Counted from the stretch's first letter, positions 23,621 through 35,559 are shown. The stretch is DNA of 64,000 bases from Fomitopsis serialis (GCF_022376445.1 NW_025955056.1:1-64000), one strand, 5' to 3'. Program-made: numbers and translations. Notes: generated by a model from the letters alone, not told the origin.

Positions 23621-25364
23621 ATGGAAATCGGAACACTGGTCGTTGTCGTGCTGAAGGCCCGGAACCTCCCCGACAGGCACTCGCTCTACAAGCAAGACGT
23701 CTTGTCACAGGTGGCAATAGGGGGCAGCACGAAGTCCACCAAGGTCGATGTTAAAGGCGGGCAGCACCCCGTCTGGGACGAAGAGCTTCGCTTCCCGATC
23801 TACCAGAAGACGAAGCAGGCGGACAGGACCATGGAGGTGAGCTGCTGGCGGAAGGAGCCTCGCGGCGTGGAGTGCATCGGCAAGGGTGCCGTCGATATCG
23901 AGGAGACCTTGAGGACAGGAGAGTTCGATGGTGCGTGCTCGCGACATTCGTCCGAAATTATGTGCAGGTTCATATATAATCGCTCACGCAGACTGGGTGA
24001 AGCTCGAGGAGAACGGCACCTACCGCGGAGAGCTCTACCTCGAGATGACCTACTTCGCGACGGGTCCTGCGCCCCTGCAACGGCGGAAGACGAAGATGCC
24101 CACCTCAGAACGACTTGTACGCTCTTCTCAGGCTTATTCGTACTCGAGCTTGCAGCAAAACCAATCCCCACCACAAACGCGTACATCACGCCCGTCGACA
24201 TCGCCTTCGCGCAATCCTCCGGCAACGCTCACCCCTGCATATAATGCGGGTACGCCTACTCACCTATCACCGCCTACGTCCACACACACCTCGCCACGGA
24301 CGTCGCCGCGGTCCAAGTACGATGCGCTCCCGCCAATCCCGCAGGATCACCTTTCCCCTGCGTCCATACCCGACATCCTACGACCTGGGAACCCGAAAGG
24401 AGACATCCACTACAGCGAAAAGCCCCATCCACGAGATTCGTCGCACTCGCACAGTATTCCCAGTCATACCCCTACGCCTCCTGCTTACGGCGCATACACC
24501 GCTGTCAATGTGTCCCCTCCTCACTCTCCGCCCCGAGCCCCGGTCGCGATTCCTCCTCGCGCATCGCCGCCGGGCTCCTTCGGTGTGCCCTCCTCGCTCA
24601 GAGCTGGCCCACCTCCAGGCAGGGATGCTCGCTCGACTAGCAGCAGCCCTCCCGGGCCCGCAAGAAACATGTTCCCACCGCAAAACCCTATCCATGCGCA
24701 ATACCCTACGTCACCGCCGCTATCTCCCAGTCCACCGCTGCCTCCTCTTCCTGGTCCTCAAGAAACCCAGCCAGCGCGGGGAGCACCTTACAGTTACGCT
24801 CCGCCACCTATCCCGCACAACGAGGCGCCGTGGTCTGCGCCTCACGATTCCGGTCCTCACGCATTCCAGAACAACGCGCCAGCTGCCCGCACACAATCGT
24901 ACGCCCAATACTACCCTCCCCAGAGCTCGCAAGCCCTACCGTCATTCCCCGTTCCTTCATTCCCTGTCGCCGAGCGGTACACTACACCGCTCCCCCTCCC
25001 AGACGAGCCTGAGGGTGTCCACACACCTACGCCCGCGCATCCTCAGCCGCACCTCAACCCCCTCGCATCGGCCGCCGCGCCCGCCAAGAATCCGCGGAAG
25101 GCAGTGCTCACGCGGGGCGCGGAACAAGAGGATCGCGACAAGCTTCTCGCGCTGGAGCTCGAGCGGGAGGAGGAGGCGAGGCGGCGGGAGGCCGAAGAAC
25201 GCGAACGCGCAGACGAAGAACTTGCGAAGAAGCTTGATATGGAGCTGAATCTCGCGGAGGAGGATGCGAGTGGACAGTCTGAGCCGACGGACGGTGCGCC
25301 TGCTCAGAGTCGGGGTCACCGGACGAACTCAGGTTCTGCTGTGCACGTTCCTGGTGCATGGTGA
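23621..25364 (+). CDS. C2-domain protein with proline-rich tail, Inn1/Fic1-like cytokinesis factor
   Basis: The N-terminal ~125 residues form a C2 domain: MEIGTLVVVVLKARNLPDRHSLYKQDVLSQVAIGG, ..HPVWDEELRFPIY.., and, after one intron (23932-23990), DWVKLEENGTYRGELYLEMTYFA. A long Pro/Ser-rich disordered region follows with many PxxP motifs (suited to SH3 partners such as Cyk3/Hof1-type proteins), then an Arg/Glu-rich helix (LALELEREEEARRREAEERER). This arrangement is that of fungal ingression proteins Inn1/Fic1, which link the actomyosin ring to septum formation at the plasma membrane. Identification rests on architecture. The start at 23621 places the C2 domain at the very N-terminus, as in that family. 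Confidence 0.7.
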
Positions 25365-25742
25365 TGTCCAAACGCGTGGCTGAGGACCATCCTGGTGAGG
25401 CCCGTTAGTGCGTGCTGCTCAGTGAGAATTGAGAACTGACGACCTAACTTGCGCAGTTTAGCAGCATTTGCGTATAGGTGCTTTGAATATAATGATCATA
25501 CGGGATCTCCCGTATGCTCAATGTTTGGTATCGGCGTGTCGCTTTGTCTGCGCGATCTATCACACCGTAGGTACTGCACACGTCTGGAAGATATTGGGAT
25601 TACATCACGATCATATTGTATACAGTACACCAGTCCATGTCCGTGTCGAAGCCAAACAACGAATGCCAAAGTAATCAGAATACCGTCCTTTATCTATGTG
25701 CATGTGTCCAAGCGTATGCGATGAAAGAGCCGAACTGTCTCG
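25365..25742. other. Convergent intergenic region
   Basis: Between the C2-domain gene (plus) and the coiled-coil gene (minus). No coding frame or repeat recognised. Confidence 0.5.
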
Positions 25743-28700
25743 CTACTTCGTAAGTTCCCCGACATGCGTACTATATAGCATGTTGAGAAGGCGTTGTACC
25801 ATCTTCGCCGTGATCCATGCTTTGCGTACGGAGACGTCATCGTCGTATCCCCCAAGACGCTTCAGCACCTTGTCAACTCGGTCGCGTTCATTGAGAGTGG
25901 CTATGAGGAAGTCGGTTGACCTCGAATTGTTGATCGGAGCACCAGGCTGCACGAACAGGTCATCGGCGATGGCGGCGAGGTCTACCCACAAGGACCAGGT
26001 AAACGCGTGACCCTTTGAAGAGAATACGCTGGTGTACAACTCATGCACGAGTTCGTTGTGTTCAACGATATCGTTGAACACAACAAACTCATGCCTGAGT
26101 TGAAGTGGCTCGTCCGCGCTTGGCTTGAATTCGCGAACTTTTGATACCAAGTCTGGAATGCGCTCGGCCAGATGCTCGCCGATCAGCATCATCTCTGTCG
26201 AGATGTCGACGACCTGGTTGAAAATCAATGATCAACAATCGTTTATTCTCTGCACTAAGAGAAATATCACAACCTGAGCGCATTCGGCCAATGATCGTTC
26301 ACCCGAGAGTATGGCCAGACACTGCAGAACCACCATCTCGACTCGCAAGGGAGCGAGTTTATCAAACTTCCCCCCTGCTTGAGAGAACGATTGCAGACAT
26401 CCAGCAAGATCGCTGAAACGCGTGAGCATCATATCCATAAACCCGGGTGAGGGGTAGCAATCCAACTTCACATCAAAGTTGAAGGGTCGCCGTGATAGAG
26501 GACCAGGGATAAGGGAGCAGACCTGGATGAGTTCCAGGCTGCTGAAGACCAGGGCATGCAGCAGGGCCTCTGAGTCTGGCGACTTCAGACTCTGGAAACT
26601 GCCCGAGCTTCTGCGCCCCTGACGTGTTAGCTGGCCTAGCTGTCCATGACGAGTTTGTCCCCGTAGGTGGGTGACCTTGTTGACAAGATTCACTAAGTCG
26701 CTTTCAGGCAACTGATCCATGTCCGGGCGACATTCAAATCCCATCACATCCTGCATGAGCGAGACACGGTCGCAACGTGCTTGAGAGACATCGAAATCGA
26801 CTTGATGGTCGTCCAAGGCATAGTAATGTGGCTGAGAACGGACAGCGGTCCTCGCGCGCTCCCGTAGGGCCACGAGATGTTCATTCACTTCGATTGTTGA
26901 TGTCGAAGTGTTCTCGGCTCTGGCTCTCGATCGCTCAAGGGTGACAGTCTCGGAACTGGGACACAGCAATGTCAGTTGAGCCTGCTGGAGCTGACAGTGC
27001 GACTTACGGTGGTATGCCCAGCATCTCCATTTCGTCGCATGCTTGAAGACAAGGCTGAGGACAAGGCATTTCGAGCCTCACCAGTTCGTCATCACAATGC
27101 TCAGCCACTGTGTCGAGACCGTTGCAACAGACCAAATTCATCTCCTGGTTGGAGTCGGTGTCCGGTAGTATGGTATGCGCCTCGCTCTCGGGAAGCATGA
27201 TCCCGTCTTCCACAATAGACGCCTCAACATCAGCGAGCGGGTGTCCGAGGTTGACTGATTTGCTCTCCAGGCTCAGTACGGACCGCGTGCGGGTCTCGAG
27301 GATTGTGGCCTCAAGAGAGTTGAGTATCTTGCCGATGGACTCCCGATTCGTCATGGCACTGCCACTCGCCTTGACACCCTGTAGTCGACGGAGATCGGCC
27401 AGCTCCTGAGCATCCGAGACTTGCTGCGTCTGAGTTTCGAGGGTCCCAACTCTTTCGTCGAGCTTCTGGACATCGCGGAGGCTGGCCATTTCCGTCTTGT
27501 CTTCCAGGACGGACTGGGTCTGGACCTCAAGAAGCTTGATCCTACTCTCGACGGACTCCCGGGTCGTCTTGACTCCCTCCTCGACACACTCGACCAACTC
27601 ACGGAGGCCAACCAGCTCTTTAGCATCCGGGAGCGACTGCACTTTGGTTTCGAGGACAGCGACTTTTTTGTTGAACTCGTCCTGGCCATCAGCGATCGAC
27701 TTGCGAAAGTCCGGGATGGACTCTGTTTGGGCCTCGAGAAGCTTGATGCGCTCTTCATGAGATGCCTGAGCCTTGATATCCGTGTCGACAGCTACAATCT
27801 CTGTGCGGAGGTCGTCAAGCTCCTTCTTGACATCCGGGATTGACTGCGTCTGGACCTCAAGAAGCTTGATCCTACTCTCGACGGACTCCTGGTTCGTCTT
27901 GAGCTCCTTCACAGCGCAGACCGACCAACGGAAGTCAGCCAGCTCTTCGACATCCGGGATCGACTGCGCTTGGGTCTCGAGAGTAGCGACGCGTTGCCTG
28001 AGTTTGTCCTGGCCATCAGCGATCGATTCGCGAAAGTCCAGGATGGACTGTCCTTCGGCCTCGAGAAGCTTGACGCGCTCCTCGTGGGATGCCTGAGCCT
28101 TGATATCCATGCCGACAGTTGCAAGCTCTTTGCGGAGGTCGTCAAGCTCCTTCTTGACATCCTGGATGGACCGCATCTGGACCTCAAGATACCTGATCCT
28201 GGGCTCGAACGTCCTTCGATTCGTCTTGACATTCTTCGCAATACGGTCGACCGACTGCACTTGGGTCTCGAGGATAGCAACTCTTTCCTTGAGACTGTCC
28301 TGGTCATCAACGATCGACTTGCGGAAGTCCAGGATAGACCGCGCAAGTGTGACACGTTCCTCGCGAGATGCTTGACCCTGCAGGGCATTGTCGACAGCTG
28401 CTTTAAGCTCTGTCTTGACATCCGGAACCTGTGTCTCCAGCGACACGATCTTTTCTTCAAGGGACCCCCGGTGCTTCTTCGCGTCCGCGCCAATGGCCTC
28501 GAGCGACTGCGTGAGGGTCTCTAGTTTGTTCACGGTGTCCATAGTACATTGCATCTTCTTCTCGATAGGCGCAAACCGGGTTTCGAAAGACTTTTGTGCT
28601 TCATCGACTTCCGCGTACGTCTGACGCAGGGCAGCCAGGTCGCTCTCGATGGCGGGGATGGACTTCAACAGGCAGGTCTCAAGAGGTGCGATCCTCGCTT

Positions 28701-29426
28701 CGAGAGAATCCTGAGCCTCCTTGACGTCCTCGATTGACTGATGGATGTCCTCTAGCCCCGAGCTGTCGGTGCGAGGAGGCGGGTCTCGAAGTGGTTGGGT
28801 ATCGAGGAGTTGTATACGTTCAGAGATGACTGCTTGGACGGATGGGTTGACTGTTCCTACAGAGCGGTGAAGGTAGGCGAGTTGACCGTTGATGTACAGG
28901 GTCGATGCTGTGTCGAGTAGAGGCATACGGTTGGCAATGACCGCCAGAACGGATTGCTCCTTAGCTTCGATCATCTGCTTACAGTTGGCCAGCGCTGCCC
29001 GGAGGCCCCTCAATTCTTCGCGGCCCGTATCCGCGGCTAACTAAATGACCAGGATATGAATGTGTGAATTGTCATATATTGAGGCATTGCAACGGAACGC
29101 ACCGTGGCCTTCTCGATATATTCAGTCATATCAGCTTGAATTTGATCGACCGTCTCCAAAAGCTGAGAGATCTCCTCTTCGTGGGCACTAGTTAGGTCCG
29201 TCTTTCCAGAGTTATGCATTTGGAAAAAGGCTCCGATGAAGAGCACAAAGAAGACACCATGGATGAAGGCAGCGACCGTTCGTATCAGAGTTCTCCCAAG
29301 ATCGCTGAGGAACTGCGACCCATCGTACAGTGACCAGATTACAGAAAGCCCACCGCATAGCACGGCACTGATCCCGATGAACCACGGCTGTAAGGCTTCA
29401 AAGAGGCGGCGAATCCGGCCTGGCAT
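25743..29426 (-). CDS. Membrane-anchored giant coiled-coil protein with three ~109-residue repeats (cluster copy A)
   Basis: Unrecognised family. Four exons: 29426-29103, 29040-27008, 26955-26274 and 26213-25743, all with GT-AG introns; 1,169 aa. The N-terminus (MPGRIRRLFEALQPW) leads into one or two hydrophobic segments (FIGISAVLCGGLSVIWSL; AAFIHGVFFVLFIGAFF). About 650 residues of coiled coil follow. Inside are three tandem ~109-aa repeats with landmarks ..EERxKLLEA..SIxDFRxSIxDxQD..RVAxLETQ..SRIKLLEVQTQSIPDVKKELDDLR. The C-terminal ~390 residues are helical and more globular. Cytosolic orientation is inferred. It lies in a minus-strand cluster with a membrane RING gene and a small membrane gene; a degenerate paralogue sits at 35.5-36.1 kb. 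Function unknown. Confidence 0.75.
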
Positions 29427-30777
29427 TGGCAGAGCAGAAGAGGTTGACCTGACTGTGACTTGCAGCGGCCAGACAATTGACAGCCAGGACTAGGTTACGA
29501 GAAGCCGCAAACTCCAGTGAACGTGACCCAGGATTCGGATGTCGGAGGTCAAAGAGCCCTTCAGGACGGACACGAGTAGAAGAGACAAAGACAATATGGC
29601 CGAGTATCAGGGGCGACGATGGTAAGTACGAAGCGTACGTGCACTGGTCTCGGCCCAAAGCGGATGAACTGAAAGACTTGAGGCCGGTGAACGTTGAGCG
29701 CCAAATTAGCGCTGAGCAGTTGAGTTTCACTAAAGAAACTCGTACATAGCGGCCTCCACTCGCAATCATATTGAGACTAACTTGAAGCTTGACACGCTCG
29801 AACAGCAGAGTTGGAACTGGTCACCACCAATGTGAGTGTACCTGTAAGCTTTGGCAGGCCTTCAAATATTCTGTACATGAATGATATCGTCCAGCAAACA
29901 ACGTATATGCATATGCTTCGAGAGGTACTAGGGAACGATCAGACTGAACCAACAGTCACTCGCACTACTGTACGAATGCCAAGCGACTGCTCCGCTGGTC
30001 GGTAACGAACGGCATGTCGCAGTGCAGAGATTGGCAATGGTCTGCACATATCGTCTGTACTTGGTCTGTACCATGCTTCGTGTATATTGCATCCATTCGT
30101 GCGTCTTCGACGGCTCCGCACATCCAAGTCCAAATAGCGCATCTGCTCCGCGCAACCTCTTGAAGGTCCGAGTTGCAACCGCATTGCGCTTTCCTAGACT
30201 TGATCTTGTCGATGTATCCGCGCTGGGAGCACGCCCATTGATTAGATGAGGAACATGCGCAGCTGAAGGGACTAACCGTCGAAGTGTCGTGCACGAGCTT
30301 CGTGATCACGGTATGACGACAGTGTGCATCTGGTAGGCATTGAGACGGAGCCATCAAAGCCGCTTCACTGCTATCCACCCTAGTCATCAACGAGGGCATG
30401 AGAATCACGCGCATCAGACCAGAAACACAATGCTCACCTGATTGCGTCGGCGACTCGGAGAAGAACACCCGTTGTCGCGACGCGAACGGAATCATGCCGA
30501 TGGCACACCCGGACTCGCCCAAGCCGGGTGTGCGTAACTTGACTGGGCAGACCCCAGAAGTATTGCAATATCCTGCGGAAAGTTGTCAGAAAGTCCGCTG
30601 ATCCGAGTCGGGACACGATCCTCACCACAACAATGACACAGTCTTGACCATCATCTACTGCTCGTCCGAGTCCAGCTACGGGTCTTGGCTTTGTCCCATG
30701 CGCCTCTTGCCCTCCCTAGCGACGAATCCGTCTGACCCTTGCACCGGGCAGTCAAACGGACACGTCGATACCATGGC
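29427..30777. repeat. Spacer between coiled-coil and RING genes, copy A (duplicated at 36.5-37.15 kb)
   Basis: About 29940-30620 is clearly similar to 36540-37140: both contain caatggtctgcacatatcgt, a cattcgtg..ttcgacggctccgcacatcca segment, a ggtccgagttgcaacc segment and the ..gactggNcagaNcc.. segment. Part of the spacer (30380-30560) recurs a third time at about 34920-35090. Short minus-strand frames cross it but are not conserved in frame between copies, so I treat it as non-coding or a decayed exon. Around 30505-30535 a 10-bp perfect inverted repeat (gcacacccgg / ccgggtgtgc) is present. Confidence 0.6.
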
Positions 30778-32473
30778 TCAAAAGCCGGGGCGATGCGCAC
30801 TACCGCGCAGCGCTCCCCTGTCCGTCGTTCCGCCGATCCGGCGGTCGAGAGACAACATACGCTGCTCGAGGCTCTGCAAGAGTCTGTCTTGCCGAGCCAG
30901 TTTGTCCATGCGAGCGGCACTGCGTTGTTCCATGGTCGTTAGGAGCTCCTCGATACGCCCGTGACGGCCCTCGTGTGATTCTGAGGGGACGTGATACCGG
31001 TGCTGTCGGTCGAAGAAGATATTGTCGAAATGTTGCTCGTCCGTGAGCACGATTGGCTCTTGTGGGGCTGGCGCCGTTTCATCCCATAGCGCAGTAAGAC
31101 TGTCCACGAACGCTGTGATTCGATGAAAGAGCGCCACGAGTTGGTAGGAGAGGGTAACGAGTGGGTCGAAGAGTGTCTTGATCCCGTAGAGGAACGTCGC
31201 CAGGCATCTTGTGACAACTCGGTAGGGGGATGTCATGACTAGACCGAAGAGTGCAACGAGTCGGTTGCGGAGTGCCTCGAGCGACACCGACATGGACAAG
31301 GCTGGCGCCGTCGGATAACCTGTCACGGTGCCCGGATGCTGAAAATCCCAAGTCTTGTCGTCTTCGCAGATATCGATGAGGTCCTCAATGAAGTCGTAGC
31401 GGCACAATGGGCAAGAGCCATGCTAGTACGGAACTTCAGTCGCAATCAAGCCAACACTAAGGGGTGACACTCACCCCATTGCAGATCCATTTACTGATGC
31501 TACCGGAAGAATGGTTAGAGTGTTGACAGCACAATAGACAAGAGATTCTAAGTGCTTACCACGCATGGCAGAATACGTGCTCACATTGAGGAATTATGGC
31601 GACGTCTTGCGCTTCATCGAAAAGCTCTCCCAGCGACTGGTAACAAATTGGACAGTCGCTGTCAGGAGGAATATCCTCTAGCAAAATTGGCATTGCCGCA
31701 GCAAGGATACCGACCGTCCACTGTTCAGACTAGAAATCAGAGAGAAAAGAATGCTATAGGAGAGCCTCACGCACCTTCCCCGTCCAAGGCAACTCAACGT
31801 CCCGGGAAAGCATGATCGACTTCACAAGAGGCCAGATGACAACTACGGTGAGAATCCAGGTCCAGAGCACCAGTATTAACAGCACTTCGGCACCATATCG
31901 GATATTCTCGGCCACACCGAGGACGATTAGAATGTGTGCAATGACGGTCATGATGCTGCCGGCGATGGAGTACTTGCAGACGAAACCGATCACAAGCCGC
32001 CAGTTGCCTGCCAGGTCACCGAGCAAGAATACAACATCGTCGTCATGATGTCTGTACTCCCAGGCGCAGGACACAAGGAGATAAGGAACTTGCCAAGCGT
32101 TGACCATCCATAGGACGCCGCGAAAACCATGGAGTTCGGGTGCGAGGACTCTGCTGAGTGGGAGTGTGTAATTTGGATCGATGAAGAGGCGTCGCAGATC
32201 CAGAAGTCCGAGGTTAATGGCAACGCTGAGTGCGTAAATACGAGAGAGAGCACATATGAGGAGAAGCTGGGCGACGTGAGATTTGGGATGGCGCGATATG
32301 ATGCGCCAGAGCGTAAATATCACATCGAGTAGTGATAGCATGTTGGACGCGAGCTCGAGTGCTAGTGGTCGCGGCCGTTGGTCGTGATGAGTCGATGAAA
32401 GTATGCGGGAGACAGTACCAAGTCTCGTTGGTCCGTTATATGTTCGGTGGGAGAGGCTGACACTACTTGCCAC
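30778..32473 (-). CDS. Multi-pass membrane RING-finger (C3HC4) protein, putative E3 ubiquitin ligase (cluster copy A)
   Basis: Four exons, 32473-31775, 31720-31560, 31499-31475 and 31422-30778, give 509 aa. Exon 1 has about five membrane segments (LLLICALSRIYALSVAI; GVLWMVNAWQVPYLLVSCAW; VIGFVCKYSIAGSIMTVIAHILIVLGV; VLLILVLWTWILTVVVIWPLV). The RING is assembled across three exons: DCPICYQSL, then QCEHVFCHAC (the last Cys codon is split by an intron), the 25-nt exon ISKWICNG, and SCPLCRYDF. Spacing is C-x2-C / C-x-H-x2-C-x2-C / C-x2-C. C-terminal to it is an amphipathic series (RLVALF..RVVTRCLATFLYGIKTLFDPLVTLSYQLVALF) and a short coiled coil. Membrane RING proteins usually ubiquitylate membrane or ER substrates; the substrate here is unknown. 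It is paralogous to 37245-38941. Confidence 0.8.
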
Positions 32474-33041
32474 CCGTCAGCCTCGACGCAGAGTACGCAT
32501 GGTACAAAAAAGGATAGAGCCCTGCAGCTCTACCCTTCTTGTATGCGGGCTTGACCATGCTACTGACAATGATACGCAAATGTGAACGTTCAGGTCGACC
32601 CAGACGTTATGTGTATTCGTTGCCAGCTTTGTAGAACATAAGTACAGCGCGTATGCATGACAAATATCGTACTGACAGCGCCATTACGTAATTCAACCTC
32701 ACCAGCCGCATAAGCTCCGGGCAGGCAGGCCAACGTTCACACGTTCAAGTTGAAATCGATGGTCTAGTCTCTCTGGACGGTGCACTCAACTGCAGAGCCA
32801 TGATCACACTCGGGTTTATAGCGATGTCTGTATCCGATCCTTGTACAAAACTGAATCATAAGACGCGATACATGTCTATCCTCCGAGTCCAAAGTCGCGT
32901 ACGTTCGTGCATGGGAGTTGACGACTCGATCGCTTTGCATGCCACGGTACGGTCGGTTCTTGAATGACTGCGCAGGACTCGTCAATCATACGAAAATCAG
33001 ACAAACTGTGCCGAGACTTACTGGCGAGGACGTTGCTGGAG
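32474..33041. other. Spacer between RING and small membrane gene (copy A)
   Basis: Contains the RING promoter side and the 3' end of the small membrane gene. No coding frame supported. Confidence 0.45.
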
Positions 33042-33798
33042 CTAGCCTGCCCTGCTTGCCTCCGCGGGGGCTACCCTTTCGACGCGGACATGACTGTCCT
33101 GCAACGGCAAAGGTTCCCCGGACCGTGTTCGTACTCGCAATGGGCCTGCCCGGCGCTGCTCTCGTACTCTCTGCCTCTCCCTCGCCCGCTCTTCCAGGAC
33201 CATCCGTTGTCGCTGCAACCCCAATTTCAATATCATCTTACCGACAATCACGATGCACACCGTGATAATCGAGCCGATCACGATGAGCTCTATAATACCG
33301 CGCCACTCGGACAGCCACGTAGGTGCGGAGCGTAGGTTGGAGGCTACAGGGCTGTCTGGCTGCACGGCGTGGTCGAATTCGGGGAGAGCCGAGTATTGAT
33401 GCTCTAAGAAGAATCCTGGAGGATATGCGACCGACGATTCCGGTGCCGGCCCGGGGTTCTCATAGACGACGTCCTTTGACAGAAAGTATATGTTGAAGGT
33501 GGGCTTCTCGAGGAGGAATATAGGCGCACTAGAAAGAACTCAGATGTTACCAACGCATCAATGTAGAATAGGTGCGAGGCACGCGCCTCCGGTCCAATAT
33601 TCGTTGCCACTCCGCCTTCAAATTCGCATACTCCAAGGTCTTCAGGATTCCGACGAAGGCGACCGCTTCGAGGAGAAAAAGAAGCAGCCATAGGCAGGGG
33701 AGCATGGTGGCGTCTTGAGGAGGGAGCGTGAATAAGTTGTGGATAGGCGGTAACCGGGGTGTGCGGATGTCGTGCCAGACGATGAAGTTGGGGTCCAC
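33042..33798 (-). CDS. Small two-segment membrane protein with Arg-rich tail (cluster copy A)
   Basis: Two exons, 33798-33587 and 33528-33042, give 232 aa. N-terminal hydrophobic segment (MLPCLWLLLFLLEAVAFVGIL), a short helix, a ~75-residue linker (SAPIFLLEKPTFNIYFLSKD.. to ..WLSEWRG), a second membrane segment (IIELIVIGSIITVCIVIVG) and a strongly basic coiled tail (RQRMVLEERARERQRVREQRRAG). The linker between the two segments is presumably lumenal or extracellular. The intron is phase 2 and seems to use a GC-AG donor (ag|gcgcgt), where the paralogue at 39440-40065 has GT at the aligned site. No known family. First gene of the minus-strand cluster by direction. Confidence 0.65.
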
Positions 33799-34145
33799 AG
33801 GTGGTCTCGCCCGTTATATATATTGTTCGACTACAGCCTCGGCGATGTTCACGTTGTCACGCTCCGATTACTTAATAGACCTCTCAGCTGTCAACTTGAA
33901 CATGTACCAGGCGATCGGTATGGCGGACGCGCCGCAGATTGATACCTGGCATGTCGACTGTGAATACCGCCAATGTTCGATAGAGCAACAAGCCAGAGAA
34001 CTTACAGCGAGATCTCAATCAGAAACATTGTTCTCTCTTGTTGGTCCCTGGAGTCCCCAAGGCTTCAACAGCGGCAGTCAGACGTGCTGCTCGAAGTCGG
34101 ACATCACAGAACGAACATGCCAGAGTAATCACTTGTCGGCGATCT

Positions 34146-34159
34146 ACACCTCGAGGTGT
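34146..34159. promoter_or_regulatory. Conserved palindrome upstream of small membrane gene (copy A)
   Basis: Perfect palindrome acacctcgaggtgt about 350 bp upstream of the start at 33798. The same palindrome, extended to 16 bp, lies about 260 bp upstream of the paralogue at 40065. Conservation between diverged duplicates suggests a binding site for a dimeric factor, but function is inferred. Confidence 0.4.
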
Positions 34160-34719
34160 CCGTGTCATCGCTGACATGAAGCAATTTGAAGAACATGTCA
34201 ATGCTGTGCTGAGCCCGAACGCCGTGCGGTTCGAACCAACACCGCAAGACATGTCGTGCTACATGCTAGTGTTTCTGTACTGAGATACGCGCGATCGCTG
34301 TGAGCGTCGTTCACTACACCGCATCGCATGGGTACAACACTGGTATACGGTATGCAGGGCCATGAGAACACGGCGAAGCCCACTCTTCACGCGTTCACAT
34401 CCTCGTGAACACGTCGGCGCGTTGGCTAGCGATAGGCCATTTGCACGGCAGATCGGCAGCACGGTACGTCAACACAAGACAGGTCTTCAACTTGAAGCTC
34501 AAGTCCTGCCTGTGTGCGTCTCGTCTACGACTCGAGCCCGCTCAGAGTTCCGGGATCCCCGTAACAAAGGTGCAATGGTCTATCAGACTCGAGTGTTCTG
34601 GGTGCCATTGCCCGCGGTGCTTATCTTAGCATATCCAGGACGTCCTGTATCGTGAGCAGCAGGATGACGATCGGAGGGTACACAGACGGTGACAGCGTCC
34701 TTCTCCTATACCTGTCAAA

Positions 34720-34925
34720 TTGAACGTTCGCATCAACGCCGACTACAGGCCGATCTACCGAAGACGTCAAAAGCTTAACTTACTTAGATGTCGTGGCTAA
34801 ATGGAATACCCTCCTCCTCTGCCGCTGAAGACAGATCTGGGAAGGACTCTTGACCTGCGATGGTAACGTCCTCGAAATATTGAGCCCTCCGCCAGCCCCT
34901 TCGTTACTATCATTTCCAGCCGTCA
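34720..34925 (-). pseudogene. Relic of the last exon of the coiled-coil/AT-hook gene, at the duplication boundary
   Basis: The minus strand resembles the last intron end and terminal exon of the gene at 40930-43107. The intact exon reads GGGGLDIPKTLSPVKETDTVPPRSVFGGRG.., and the relic reads ggagggctcaatatttcgag.. followed by a similar ccagatctgtcttcagcggcagagg stretch, but it is frameshifted and lacks the rest of the gene. It lies just upstream of cluster copy A, in the position the intact gene holds relative to copy B, so the duplicated unit included this exon. Confidence 0.6.
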
Positions 34926-35095
34926 ATGTCTCAACGAGGGTATGAGTACCAGTACACACGTCAGAACAGCAACACGATGTTCACCTGATTGAAGGCATCA
35001 GCGATCCGGAGAAAGAACACTCGTTGTCACAACATGAAGAGAGATACTCAGCTCATCCGGACACGCTCGCCCTGAATGTGCGCTAACGTGGCTCT
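34925..35095. repeat. Third, partial copy of the coiled-coil/RING spacer
   Basis: Shares catcaacgaggg / tcaacgaggg, gttcacctgattg, ggagaaagaacac.cgttgtc and related blocks with 30380-30560 and 36890-37060. It sits between the exon relic and the degenerate coiled-coil gene, which shows that the duplication had more steps than a single tandem copying. Confidence 0.5.
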
Positions 35096-35137
35096 CGACA
35101 ACTATGATCTTGTCCAAGAGGGTCGTTCGACATTTTT

Positions 35138-35194
35138 GAGCAATTGACGAAGGTTGTCCACTTCCTTCTTGTGGGCAATCTTTGTCAATTGCTC
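35138..35194. repeat. Hairpin 1: 24-nt inverted repeat in degenerate coiled-coil gene
   Basis: Arms 35138-35161 and 35171-35194 (gagcaattgacgaag... / ...tttgtcaattgctc), loop 9 nt. Three mismatches, all G:U-compatible in a plus-strand RNA. Confidence 0.75.
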
Positions 35195-35248
35195 GAAGAC
35201 ATTGAGCAGTCACTTTTGGGCATGATTGCGCCTGTCAAGACCATCCCA

Positions 35249-35350
35249 GAAGCCCTGTGGACCCCTCGAAGCGAGAATAGCGCTTGCCGAGATCCACGCG
35301 CGTGGCACTCGGCAAGCGCTATCCTTGCTTCAAGGGGTCCGCAGGCCTTC
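35249..35350. repeat. Hairpin 2: 43-nt inverted repeat with 16-nt loop
   Basis: Arms 35249-35291 and 35308-35350 match at 38 of 43 positions; the perfect core next to the loop is atagcgcttgccgag. The loop itself contains the 12-bp palindrome ccacgcgcgtgg, so almost the whole 102 nt can fold on itself. Confidence 0.8.
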
Positions 35351-35559
35351 TCGATGTGCGTCTTGAACTCTTTGAGTAGCTGCAGGTGTTCAATAGGGTC
35401 CTGGTGACAATTACTAAAGTGGTGCAGAGCACCTGGGACTCAAGAGGCTGCTGTCATTCCATGACGGTCTCCTGGATGGAGGGGTTGCACTCCCCGACGG
35501 ACTGACGAAGGTCGGCGAGTTCAACCTCAAACTTCTGCGTTGAACTGGTCTCAACCGGC

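Noticed and set aside
29965..30522. 185-codon minus-strand frame between the coiled-coil and RING genes as an extra cluster gene
   Set aside because: The duplicated spacer at 36.5-37.1 kb does not keep this frame or its start, so it is more likely spacer sequence or a decayed exon.
35271..35334. Hairpin 2 as a tRNA or known structured RNA gene
   Set aside because: Arms are far too long and uninterrupted for a tRNA, and no D/T-loop motifs or CCA context are present.
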